Shown: piece by piece, positions 1 to 5,342 of the stretch | Layout: every line of letters starts with the position of its first letter | How positions within the stretch are numbered: position 1 is the stretch's first letter | Assembly: GCA_003021915.1 (NCBI GenBank) | Contig: PXOY01000026.1 | Coordinates: 1-5,342, forward strand | DNA length: 5,342 bases | Reading direction: 5' to 3' | Source of the DNA: Parcubacteria group bacterium SW_4_49_11 | GTDB taxonomy: Bacteria; Patescibacteriota; Minisyncoccia; SW-4-49-11 | The notes under the pieces: generated by a model | Told to the model about the DNA's origin: nothing | The model's database searches: none | What the model saw: the letters and a program-made list of their open reading frames with translations, nothing else | Program-made: the position numbers and the translations under genes

Positions 1-242
1 CGGCGCTTTCCGTTTTCAATTACATACACGCTGGTATCATCCCGTACGAGCGAACCGTCACGGATTCGAACAGGGGAGCCGGTGGGATAGGTATCCAGTT
101 GTTCTTGATTGGTCACGAGAATATCTTTCCATTTGTAATCATAGGAGAGAAAGACGGATTGATGCGGAATCGGCCGTTTTTTGCCGTTTTCCAAGCGATA
201 CACACCGGAATTTGACGAACGCAGTAAGGTTCCGTCCGGATA
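1..242 (-). repeat. Tandem C-terminal protein repeats of the S8 protease, about 58-59 residues per unit
   Basis: Copy 1 covers about residues 397-454 of the protease and copy 2 begins near residue 455 and is cut by the window edge. Shared core: DGTLLR then VYRLENGKKR in copy 1, and DGSLVR then VYVIENGKR in copy 2. The offset is 59 residues at the DG motif and 58 at VY, so there is a one-residue length difference. Copy 1 continues with PIP, a SYDYKWKDI segment and LDTYPTGSPV. I recall similar repeats on secreted proteins of Patescibacteria and some other bacteria; their function is not known to me. A surface-binding role is only a guess. More copies may lie beyond the left edge. Confidence 0.72.
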
Positions 243-1430
243 CCGCAGACTCTGAAGCGCACTCGCCAGGTCTAAACGGTTATTTGACCGATAGGTGGTG
301 AGTAACTCATATCCGCGATTCGGACTGATTTCTCCGTACATCGCGTCCCACACCGAGAGCGTACCGGCCGTTATCGCGGCGGCAATGGAGGTGCCTGTCT
401 GATACTGTAACTGTCCGTCGTGGTTTACGGTCAAAATGTTTTCTCCGGGAGCCAACGTGTCTACGTGAGCTCCATAATTAGAGGAAGAAACGCGCTTCCC
501 TTTACTGCCATGCGCACCCACTCCAAGAATCCAATCCGCATTCTTTTCGTTGGAAATCGGAGTACGTTTATTGCTTTCGGTAATCTTTTCCGCGCTGTTG
601 CCGGCGGCGCCCACTACCATAACATCGTTGGTATACGCCCGCTTGATAACCTTATTTACTTGGGAAGAATATGGAGAAACCAAACTCAGGTTAATCACGT
701 CGGCATCGTTTTTGATGGCGTAATCAATGCCTTTAATCAGGTTGGAAATCTTGCCGGTGCCGTTGTCCTTCAGTACTCGGACCGGCATAACGTTCACCGC
801 ATCGTTTACCCCCGCTATCTTGGCGTTGTTGTTTGTTTGAGCGGCGATTATACTGGCCATCGCCGTGCCGTGCCCGTTTTCGTCAGCCGGATTGCCATCT
901 TCCTGAAGGACATCCACGCCTGCTGTGACGCGCCCGCTTAATTCACCGATTTCACTTACTCCGGTATCAACCACGGCCACGTTGGTGGAGGTGTCAATCC
1001 GATTCACGTCGGAGAAAACTTCGGTATAGCCAATATCGACTCCTTGGTTTCCTTGCTTTTTAAGAACCGTTTGACCGGTATTTTGCAGCGCCCATTGTTC
1101 GCTAAAGCGCGAATCATTCGGACTCGCGGCGGTACGTACGGTATGGTTTCGTTCAACGGATTTTACACACGGCTTGTGCCTGATCTCTTCCAAAGAAAGA
1201 GACGTATTCTTCGCTAACATAATAGATTGCGTCAGCCGTTCGGTATCTGTAGATGATCCGACAGCATTCGCAGTCTGCACTACAGTGCAGGTCTTCTTTT
1301 TGGTGAGTACAAATTCTTCGGCCGCTGACATTGTCGTGGAAGACGCGAAGAGCAAGGCAACCCCCGCACTTACGCCGGCCGCGAAGACCCAGGACGTATG
1401 ATTATTGAATATTGGTTTCGTCTTCTGCAT
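1..1430 (-). CDS. Secreted subtilisin-like (S8) serine protease with C-terminal repeats, 3' end cut by the window
   Basis: An open frame of 476 codons runs without a stop from an ATG at 1430 to the left edge. An in-frame TAA four codons upstream and a good signal peptide support this start: a basic, polar N-terminus, a hydrophobic stretch at about residues 14-30, and a likely cleavage after SAA (residue 37). Residues about 38-108 look like an I9-type propeptide ending in a PxVxxVE-like segment with Cys at the Gly position. The catalytic domain spans about 109-395: Asp155 in VAVVDTGV, His187 in NGHGTAMAS, oxyanion Asn278 in GAAGNS, and Ser348 in GTSIAAA. The usual Pro after GTSxAA is Ala. Residues 397-476 hold one complete and one partial copy of a repeat (DGTLLR, VYxxENGKKR, then YKWKDI). 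The start overlaps the end of xseB by 29 nt, suggesting coupled translation. Family assignment is secure. Substrate is unknown; extracytoplasmic or surface action is inferred. Confidence 0.93.
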   Translation of the reverse strand, partial: MQKTKPIFNNHTSWVFAAGVSAGVALLFASSTTMSAAEEFVLTKKKTCTVVQTANAVGSSTDTERLTQSIMLAKNTSLSLEEIRHKPCVKSVERNHTVRTAASPNDSRFSEQWALQNTGQTVLKKQGNQGVDIGYTEVFSDVNRIDTSTNVAVVDTGVSEIGELSGRVTAGVDVLQEDGNPADENGHGTAMASIIAAQTNNNAKIAGVNDAVNVMPVRVLKDNGTGKISNLIKGIDYAIKNDADVINLSLVSPYSSQVNKVIKRAYTNDVMVVGAAGNSAEKITESNKRTPISNEKNADWILGVGAHGSKGKRVSSSNYGAHVDTLAPGENILTVNHDGQLQYQTGTSIAAAITAGTLSVWDAMYGEISPNRGYELLTTYRSNNRLDLASALQSLRYPDGTLLRSSNSGVYRLENGKKRPIPHQSVFLSYDYKWKDILVTNQEQLDTYPTGSPVRIRDGSLVRDDTSVYVIENGKR

Positions 1431-1626
1431 CGAATGTGTGTTTTACCTCTTTTATCCGATTCTCTACTTCTTGGAGTCTGGATTTACACAGATTACTAAG
1501 ATACACTCCGCGTTCAAACTTTTTGATTCCTTCTTCGAGACCAACCTCTCCCTGTTCGAATTCTTTGGTCAGCTTTTCCAGCTCTTCAAACGCTTCTTGA
1601 AACGTTGGAGTGTCTTTCTCTGTCAT
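1402..1626 (-). CDS. xseB: Exodeoxyribonuclease VII small subunit
   Basis: The product is 74 residues, close to the usual 70-80 for this family. XseB subunits bind the large subunit XseA to form exonuclease VII, a cytoplasmic enzyme that degrades single-stranded DNA in both directions. The family pattern is clear: PTFQEAFEELEKLTKEFEQG at residues 7-26, then GLEEGIKKFERG at 29-40, then LCKSRLQEVENRI at 46-58. Together these form the expected helical hairpin. The acidic tail (DAEDE) is unremarkable. It starts 51 bp after the murF remnant, the largest gap in the window, with no Shine-Dalgarno sequence. Its last 29 nt are shared with the start of the protease gene. XseA is not in the window; it may lie elsewhere. 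Being placed after cell-wall genes probably reflects operon packing rather than a shared pathway. Confidence 0.93.
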   Translation of the reverse strand: MTEKDTPTFQEAFEELEKLTKEFEQGEVGLEEGIKKFERGVYLSNLCKSRLQEVENRIKEVKHTFDAEDETNIQ

Positions 1627-1677
1627 ATATTTTTAGGTTAGCATACACCACACAGATTGCCAAGAGGTAACTCTCTG

Positions 1678-1893
1678 TCAGCTCTGCCGCACCAAAAGCT
1701 CCTCGGCCTGCTTTTCGAATTTCATGAGTGTTTTTACCACACGCTCCATGCGCATACTTTGAGACCCTTTCACAAGAATAATATCGGTCTCTGCTATCTG
1801 AGGCTGAAGCCACTCCGCCGCTTCTTCTGAATTCGCGAACCATTCAGTCTTCAGGAGCGGTTCCTGCTGTAAATTTTCAACGATCATCCCCAA
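1678..1893 (-). pseudogene. murF: C-terminal remnant of murF, out of frame with the main murF reading frame
   Basis: This 71-residue open stretch (TTG at 1893, though the frame is open from 1899) encodes the end of a MurF domain 3. The diagnostic segment is DIILVKGSQSMRMERVV at about residues 37-53, matching the family's ILVKGSRSMRMExVV signature. The preceding FANSEEAAEWL fits the helix before it. It lies one base out of frame with the upstream murF reading frame, which stops at 1877, and the two overlap by 17 nt. About 30 residues that family members have between LGDMxELG and this region are absent from both frames, so a simple one-base slip cannot restore the protein. Separate translation from the TTG is conceivable, but there is no ribosome-binding site. 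I read it as the broken tail of murF, caused either by a real deletion or by an assembly error. Confidence 0.8.
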
Positions 1894-2881
1894 GCTCCTT
1901 CATATCCCCCAGCACTGCGATAGAGCGCGCTTCGTCTGTGTCCAATTTTTGAAACACACCGAGTGCTTGATGCATGGAGGCCGGAGAAGCGTTATAGGTA
2001 TCATCTATGAGGAGCGCATTTTCTTGCCCTTCCAAAAATCGAAGACGGCCCGGTACAGGGTAATACGAAATACCCTCGAGGACCTCTAGCATATTCGTTC
2101 CTCGACTCACCCCGTACGCTATGGTCGGTAACACAGAATATATTTGAGACTCGGCAAACAGATACGGAACACGCAACGGGACGCTTGAACCTCTGTGGGT
2201 TACGTTTCCGGACAGATACGGCACTAACGCCGATCCATACGCTTCGAGGCGTTCCTCTTCCCCTGCTAACGATTGCTCGAGCGAATGCGCCTGAAAATCC
2301 GCGTCATTCAGTCCGAAACTGAGAATCGTGCCCACGGCGTTTTTGCGACGGGTAACTTCCGTGAAAAACGGCTCATCCGCGTTATAAATGATGGTGCCAT
2401 CCGAGGTTACCGCTTGGAGAGCTTTCAATTTTTCTTTGGCGAGGGCTTTGGCGTCGGTAAAAAATGCTTTATGCACCGGATGCTCCCCAATATAGGTAAG
2501 AATAAGTGTGTTCAAGTACAGAAGATCCACGAACCTATCCATATCTCCCGGCCCATCAATGCCAAGCTCCAAGACCAAGACACGGGGGTAGTCCTGCTCT
2601 TTCGCGAGCAATCTCCATCCTTTCAAAAACACTCCCAACCATTTGAACGGATTTTTACCGGGAGCTTTGGTACCGATGATGGTGAGCGGCACGCCCCACT
2701 CGTTGTTGTAGTTTTTGAGCGAGGCGCGGACATCAACATCCCGATTTCGTAAGTACCCCTCAAGCACTTCTCTCGTGGTCGTTTTCCCTACGTTACCGGT
2801 AATACCGATAATTTCGGGTTGATACTTGGCTAAAATCTTTCCGGCAAGGCTGGTCAGTCGCCGTTGAAGATACGCTTTCAT
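1877..2881 (-). CDS. murF: MurF-like UDP-MurNAc-tripeptide:D-Ala-D-Ala ligase, no N-terminal domain, C-terminus truncated by a frame break
   Basis: MurF uses ATP in the cytoplasm to add D-Ala-D-Ala to UDP-MurNAc-tripeptide, the last soluble step of peptidoglycan precursor synthesis. The 334-residue product has the P-loop GITGNVGKTTT at residues 26-36, NNEWGVPLT at 59-67, and LELGIDGPGDM with the expected catalytic Glu105. HPVH at 134-137 may provide the Mg-binding His region, and AKEKLKAL lies at 148-155. Domain 3 opens with DDTYNASPASM at 293-303 and reaches LGDMKELGDD before an early stop. E. coli MurF has about 450 residues with its P-loop near residue 107, so the N-terminal substrate-binding domain is missing here; I recall this as usual in Patescibacteria. 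The start ATG lies 5 bp after the PBP stop, leaving no room for more. The rest of domain 3 lies out of frame just downstream. Identity as a Mur ligase is firm; MurF over MurE or a cyanophycin-synthetase-like ligase rests on the DDTYNASP and KGSxSMRME motifs. Confidence 0.88.
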   Translation of the reverse strand: MKAYLQRRLTSLAGKILAKYQPEIIGITGNVGKTTTREVLEGYLRNRDVDVRASLKNYNNEWGVPLTIIGTKAPGKNPFKWLGVFLKGWRLLAKEQDYPRVLVLELGIDGPGDMDRFVDLLYLNTLILTYIGEHPVHKAFFTDAKALAKEKLKALQAVTSDGTIIYNADEPFFTEVTRRKNAVGTILSFGLNDADFQAHSLEQSLAGEEERLEAYGSALVPYLSGNVTHRGSSVPLRVPYLFAESQIYSVLPTIAYGVSRGTNMLEVLEGISYYPVPGRLRFLEGQENALLIDDTYNASPASMHQALGVFQKLDTDEARSIAVLGDMKELGDDR

Positions 2882-2886
2882 GATGC

Positions 2887-4695
2887 TTAATCTGAGTCGT
2901 TATTTGTTTGGGAAGGACGATCAGGCTTTATGTTGAAATAGTTCAGAAGGAAGCGGTTGAGCTTACCCGCCGGGGGAACAACGGTACGGTTAGCGTACTG
3001 TCCTTGCGGTACGTCCACACTTAAAAGCATAACATACTGGGGATCTTGAAGCGTGGCAAACTCAATGAAGGAATGGATGGTTCTATCTTCCGTGTATTCA
3101 CCGCTCTCATCAAGTTTCTGAGACGTACCGGTTTTTCCGCCTACCCGGTATCCCTCTACCGCCGCATTTTCGCCAAAGCCGTTATCCACGACACTCACGA
3201 GCATTTTGGAGAGCTTTTGGGAAGTTTCTTTGGAGAATATCCGTTTTTCGTCTCCGAGATCGGGCGTTTGTTCTTCTCCCTCCTTAGAGAGTTTCGTTTT
3301 GAGGACATGCGGCTGCGGCATTTTTCCGTCATTTACGATGGCCGAAAAGGCGGTAAGCATGCGAATAGGCGTGACACTTATCCCCTTGCCGAAGGAGGCT
3401 GTGGCAAATTCGGAATCCAGTCTATCTAATTTATCTGATTCAACCGCGGTAAGGTTATCTATAGTTCCCGTAGTTTCACCCGGTAAGTCCACGCCGGTAG
3501 GGCGATCGAGGCCGAAGGAGCGTAGGTAACTCCGGAATGTCCGGTGCCCTACCTTATTTTCGACGAACACAGTCCCGGTATTGAGGGAGTTCTCCAGCAC
3601 TTGCGTCATGGTCTGCGTTCCCTGTGCACCCACGACATTTTCAATGGTATACTCTCCGACCTCGACAGAGCCTTTATCTTCATATGTGGTCTGGGGCGTT
3701 ATAGTGTCGGTATCCAAGCCAACCGCCATGGTTAAGGGTTTAAAAATGGACCCCGGTTCGAAACTGGAGTTCACGATCGGATTCAAAAACGTATTGGAAT
3801 TGTTCACTTCCGAATACGTGTTCGGATTAAATGTGGGTTGTTTGGCCATGGCGTAGATTTCCCCTGTTTCTGGATTCATAATCGCGCCGAACGCCTGTCG
3901 GGCATCCTGCTCGGTATACACGTTTTTGAGGGTCTGCTCTAATTTATACTGAATGTTCTGATCCACCGTAAGGACCACGTCGTTCCCATCCTGTGGTTTC
4001 TCGAGATGTTTTTTCCGGGTAGCTACCCAGAAACCGTTGGGTGTTGTGCGCTTTTTCTCTCGTCCCGCTTTGCCTTGAAGAACATCCTGATACTCCTGCT
4101 CCACACCGTATCGTCCTTTCCGTGTTTTCGGCTTCGGAGAAGACACAAACCCCAACAGATGGGCTCCTAACTCGTCATTCGGATATGTTCGGGCCGCCTT
4201 ACGATTGAACTTCACTCCTTGAAGATCTTTGTTTCGTGCTTGCTTAACGTGCTTACTATCCACGTCCTCCGCGATCCGTACCCACGCGTCATCTTCTTTC
4301 GAGAGTGCGTTTTTCACCTCCTCTGCGGACGTGTCCGGCACCACGCGCGAAAGTACGGTAACGGTTTTCTCTCTGACAGTACTTTTACGCGGTTCCCGAA
4401 GATTCGCGATTTGCTTCGGATTCACAATAACGTCATACGAAACATTATCGATCGCCGCGACGACATGCTCCTCAGTAGAGATATCCCGAAAATAGATATC
4501 TCCCCGTTCGCCCAACAGTTTCTCTTCGGTCAGTTGTTGTTGCTTCGCGAGCTTCGTAAATCCTCCCCCCTGTAAATACTGAACAGTAAACACTTTCACC
4601 CATAACGCTCCGATAAGCGCGAGAATCCCGAGGGTAAACAGTCCCACGCGCAGTCGGGGGGTGACCGAGACCTTTCCGCGCTTGGTTCGTGACAT
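2887..4695 (-). CDS. ftsI: Class B penicillin-binding protein, FtsI/PBP2 type peptidoglycan transpeptidase
   Basis: This 602-residue protein cross-links peptidoglycan outside the membrane, using D-Ala-D-Ala stem peptides and most likely pairing with a SEDS glycosyltransferase. A short basic cytoplasmic end (residues 1-14) precedes one membrane anchor (about 15-37). The N-terminal pedestal carries ERGDIYFRD (63-71), YPNDELGAHLLGF (171-183) and GVEQEYQDVLQG (197-208). The transpeptidase domain (about 265-585) has all three active-site motifs: Ser316-x-x-Lys319 (GSIFK), Ser370-Leu-Asn372, and Lys521-Thr-Gly523. It also has FGKGISVTP (435-443). No PASTA domain follows, and the tail is polar and disordered-looking. 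The length is close to E. coli FtsI (588). The gene starts 4 bp after ftsL, and that pairing favours the divisome protein FtsI over an elongation PBP2, though sequence alone does not settle this. The protein appears intact and active. Confidence 0.94.
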   Translation of the reverse strand: MSRTKRGKVSVTPRLRVGLFTLGILALIGALWVKVFTVQYLQGGGFTKLAKQQQLTEEKLLGERGDIYFRDISTEEHVVAAIDNVSYDVIVNPKQIANLREPRKSTVREKTVTVLSRVVPDTSAEEVKNALSKEDDAWVRIAEDVDSKHVKQARNKDLQGVKFNRKAARTYPNDELGAHLLGFVSSPKPKTRKGRYGVEQEYQDVLQGKAGREKKRTTPNGFWVATRKKHLEKPQDGNDVVLTVDQNIQYKLEQTLKNVYTEQDARQAFGAIMNPETGEIYAMAKQPTFNPNTYSEVNNSNTFLNPIVNSSFEPGSIFKPLTMAVGLDTDTITPQTTYEDKGSVEVGEYTIENVVGAQGTQTMTQVLENSLNTGTVFVENKVGHRTFRSYLRSFGLDRPTGVDLPGETTGTIDNLTAVESDKLDRLDSEFATASFGKGISVTPIRMLTAFSAIVNDGKMPQPHVLKTKLSKEGEEQTPDLGDEKRIFSKETSQKLSKMLVSVVDNGFGENAAVEGYRVGGKTGTSQKLDESGEYTEDRTIHSFIEFATLQDPQYVMLLSVDVPQGQYANRTVVPPAGKLNRFLLNYFNIKPDRPSQTNNDSD

Positions 4696-4699
4696 ACTG

Positions 4700-4981
4700 T
4701 TATCGTTTTACGACCAACTTGTCAACCTCAAGATACTCCATTTGCGCCCTCGTCATCTCTTTGGTGAGGGAAGAAGAGTTCAAGTCCTCGATATTGCCCT
4801 TTTGGGCCTCTTTAGATCGTAACCGCGCCCTCTTCTCTTTCAGATTTTCTTTACGTTCTGTAAGTTCTGCAAGCTTGTCCTGGCCCTGTACGGAAAGACT
4901 CGTTGTCTCATAAAAATTCCACATTCCCCAAAGCAGAGCAATAATACAGAGGATGGAGGTTAACGAAACACGACGTTTCAT
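4700..4981 (-). CDS. ftsL: FtsL-like small bitopic division protein
   Basis: The 93-residue product has a very short basic cytoplasmic end (MKRRVS), one membrane segment at about residues 7-24, and then a highly charged helical stretch (about 34-62, rich in Lys, Glu, Arg and Leu) expected to form a coiled coil. This is the architecture of FtsL/DivIC proteins, which scaffold the divisome and activate FtsWI. Sequence conservation in this family is poor, so the call rests on topology, size and position between rsmH and the PBP, the classic ftsL slot. The start ATG follows the rsmH stop by 10 bp without a recognisable ribosome-binding site, and the stop lies 4 bp before the PBP start, so translational coupling is likely. 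The cytoplasmic tail is shorter than that of E. coli FtsL, whose tail recruits FtsW. Confidence 0.8.
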   Translation of the reverse strand: MKRRVSLTSILCIIALLWGMWNFYETTSLSVQGQDKLAELTERKENLKEKRARLRSKEAQKGNIEDLNSSSLTKEMTRAQMEYLEVDKLVVKR

Positions 4982-4991
4982 AGGTAAAGGG

Positions 4992-5342
4992 TTATGTTTT
5001 TTCTATCACGCGTAACTTGGCACTGCGCGAGCGGACATTCTCTCTTCGCTCCTGGTCACCGGATGTGATTGGCTTGGGGGTGACTACGCTCCCACGCTGG
5101 GCGGCGGCCATGGTCTGAAACGTATGCTTCACTACGCGATCTTCTCCGGAATGAAACGAGATAACCGCCAAACGCCCGCCCGAGTTGAGCGCCTCCAGCC
5201 CCACTTCCAAAAACTTCGTAAGCTGGTCCAGTTCTTCGTTCACTTTCATGCGAAGCGCTTGAAATACCCGCGTAGCTGGATGAATACGTCCGTACCGAAA
5301 GCGCGGTGGGACACTCTCCCTAATCAAATCCGCCAGTTGCGT
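4992..5342 (-). CDS. rsmH: 16S rRNA (cytosine(1402)-N(4))-methyltransferase RsmH, C-terminal part only
   Basis: Only the last 116 residues are inside the window; the frame is open to the right edge and the N-terminal SAM-binding portion lies beyond it. RsmH (MraW) uses S-adenosylmethionine to methylate N4 of C1402 in the 16S rRNA decoding centre. Visible family signatures are QLADLI near the edge, RIHPATRVFQALRMKVNEEL (partial residues 19-38), GGRLAVISFHSGEDRVVK (55-72), and the C-terminal RSRSAKLRVIEKT ending. In the conserved FHSLEDR motif the Leu is replaced by Gly. Its position immediately upstream of ftsL and the PBP is the standard dcw order (mraZ, rsmH, ftsL, ftsI). No mraZ can be seen because the window ends first. 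Identification is firm. Confidence 0.95.
   Translation of the reverse strand, partial: TQLADLIRESVPPRFRYGRIHPATRVFQALRMKVNEELDQLTKFLEVGLEALNSGGRLAVISFHSGEDRVVKHTFQTMAAAQRGSVVTPKPITSGDQERRENVRSRSAKLRVIEKT

Noticed and set aside
420..941. Plus-strand open frame of 173 codons
   Set aside because: It lies antisense to the catalytic domain of the S8 protease, whose motifs are unmistakable; the plus-strand product has no recognisable family features.
1640..1670. Possible promoter before xseB (TTGGCA at 1658-1663, TATGCT at 1640-1645, both read on the minus strand)
   Set aside because: The spacing between these two boxes is only 12 bp, and the alternative upstream box TTACCT gives 19 bp with a poor match. 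It is too weak to call.
1652..1678. Short inverted repeat (ACAGA ... TCTGT) after the murF tail, considered as a terminator
   Set aside because: The stem is only five pairs with a weak inner pairing, and no T-run follows on the transcribed strand.
1586..1843. Minus-strand open frame of 85 codons between murF and xseB
   Set aside because: It overlaps the murF tail in a different frame and runs into xseB; the composition is unlike a real protein and the murF tail motif lies in the other frame.
1877..1879. Reading the UGA at the murF frame end as glycine (code 25) or as a programmed frameshift
   Set aside because: Read-through gives residues unlike MurF, and a frameshift would still leave about 30 conserved-region residues missing. 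UGA also ends the murF remnant normally.
2273..2752. Plus-strand open frame of 159 codons
   Set aside because: Antisense shadow of murF, which carries clear Mur ligase motifs on the minus strand.
3046..3429. Plus-strand open frames opposite the PBP gene, including this one and others up to about 4575
   Set aside because: All lie inside the intact PBP gene with its three active-site motifs, and none resembles a known protein.

Overview
This window reads as a compact piece of a bacterial division and cell-wall (dcw) gene cluster, transcribed entirely from the minus strand. In transcription order (right to left) it holds the 3' end of rsmH (mraW), a small ftsL-like gene, a class B penicillin-binding protein of the FtsI/PBP2 type, a murF-like ligase that appears broken near its 3' end, xseB, and a secreted subtilisin-family (S8) protease that runs off the left edge. 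Non-coding gaps between genes are only 4, 5, 10 and 51 bp, and the protease start overlaps the end of xseB by 29 nt. This looks like one operon. No RNA gene, CRISPR array, insertion sequence or convincing terminator is visible, and there is no gene-free stretch longer than 51 bp.

The likely source is a Patescibacteria/CPR-type organism. This is an inference. It rests on a MurF that starts about 25 residues before its P-loop and so lacks the usual N-terminal domain, a dcw cluster with no murE between ftsI and murF, very tight packing, and a secreted protease ending in DGTLLR...VYxxENGKKR-type repeats, which I recall from surface proteins of that group. Base composition looks balanced and UGA acts as a stop, so the alternative code of Gracilibacteria/Absconditabacteria does not apply.

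Functionally, RsmH methylates 16S rRNA. FtsL and the PBP are divisome partners, with the PBP cross-linking septal or lateral peptidoglycan. MurF makes the pentapeptide precursor the PBP uses. XseB is the small subunit of exonuclease VII. The S8 protease has a signal peptide, a propeptide, an intact Asp/His/Asn/Ser catalytic set and at least two C-terminal repeats, so it probably acts outside the cytoplasm.

The two points most worth following up are the murF lesion and the protease. The murF lesion is an out-of-frame loss of roughly 30 residues in domain 3, with the conserved C-terminal KGS motif still readable in another frame. The protease is a long open frame covering positions 1-1430 that is easily missed because it has no stop inside the window.
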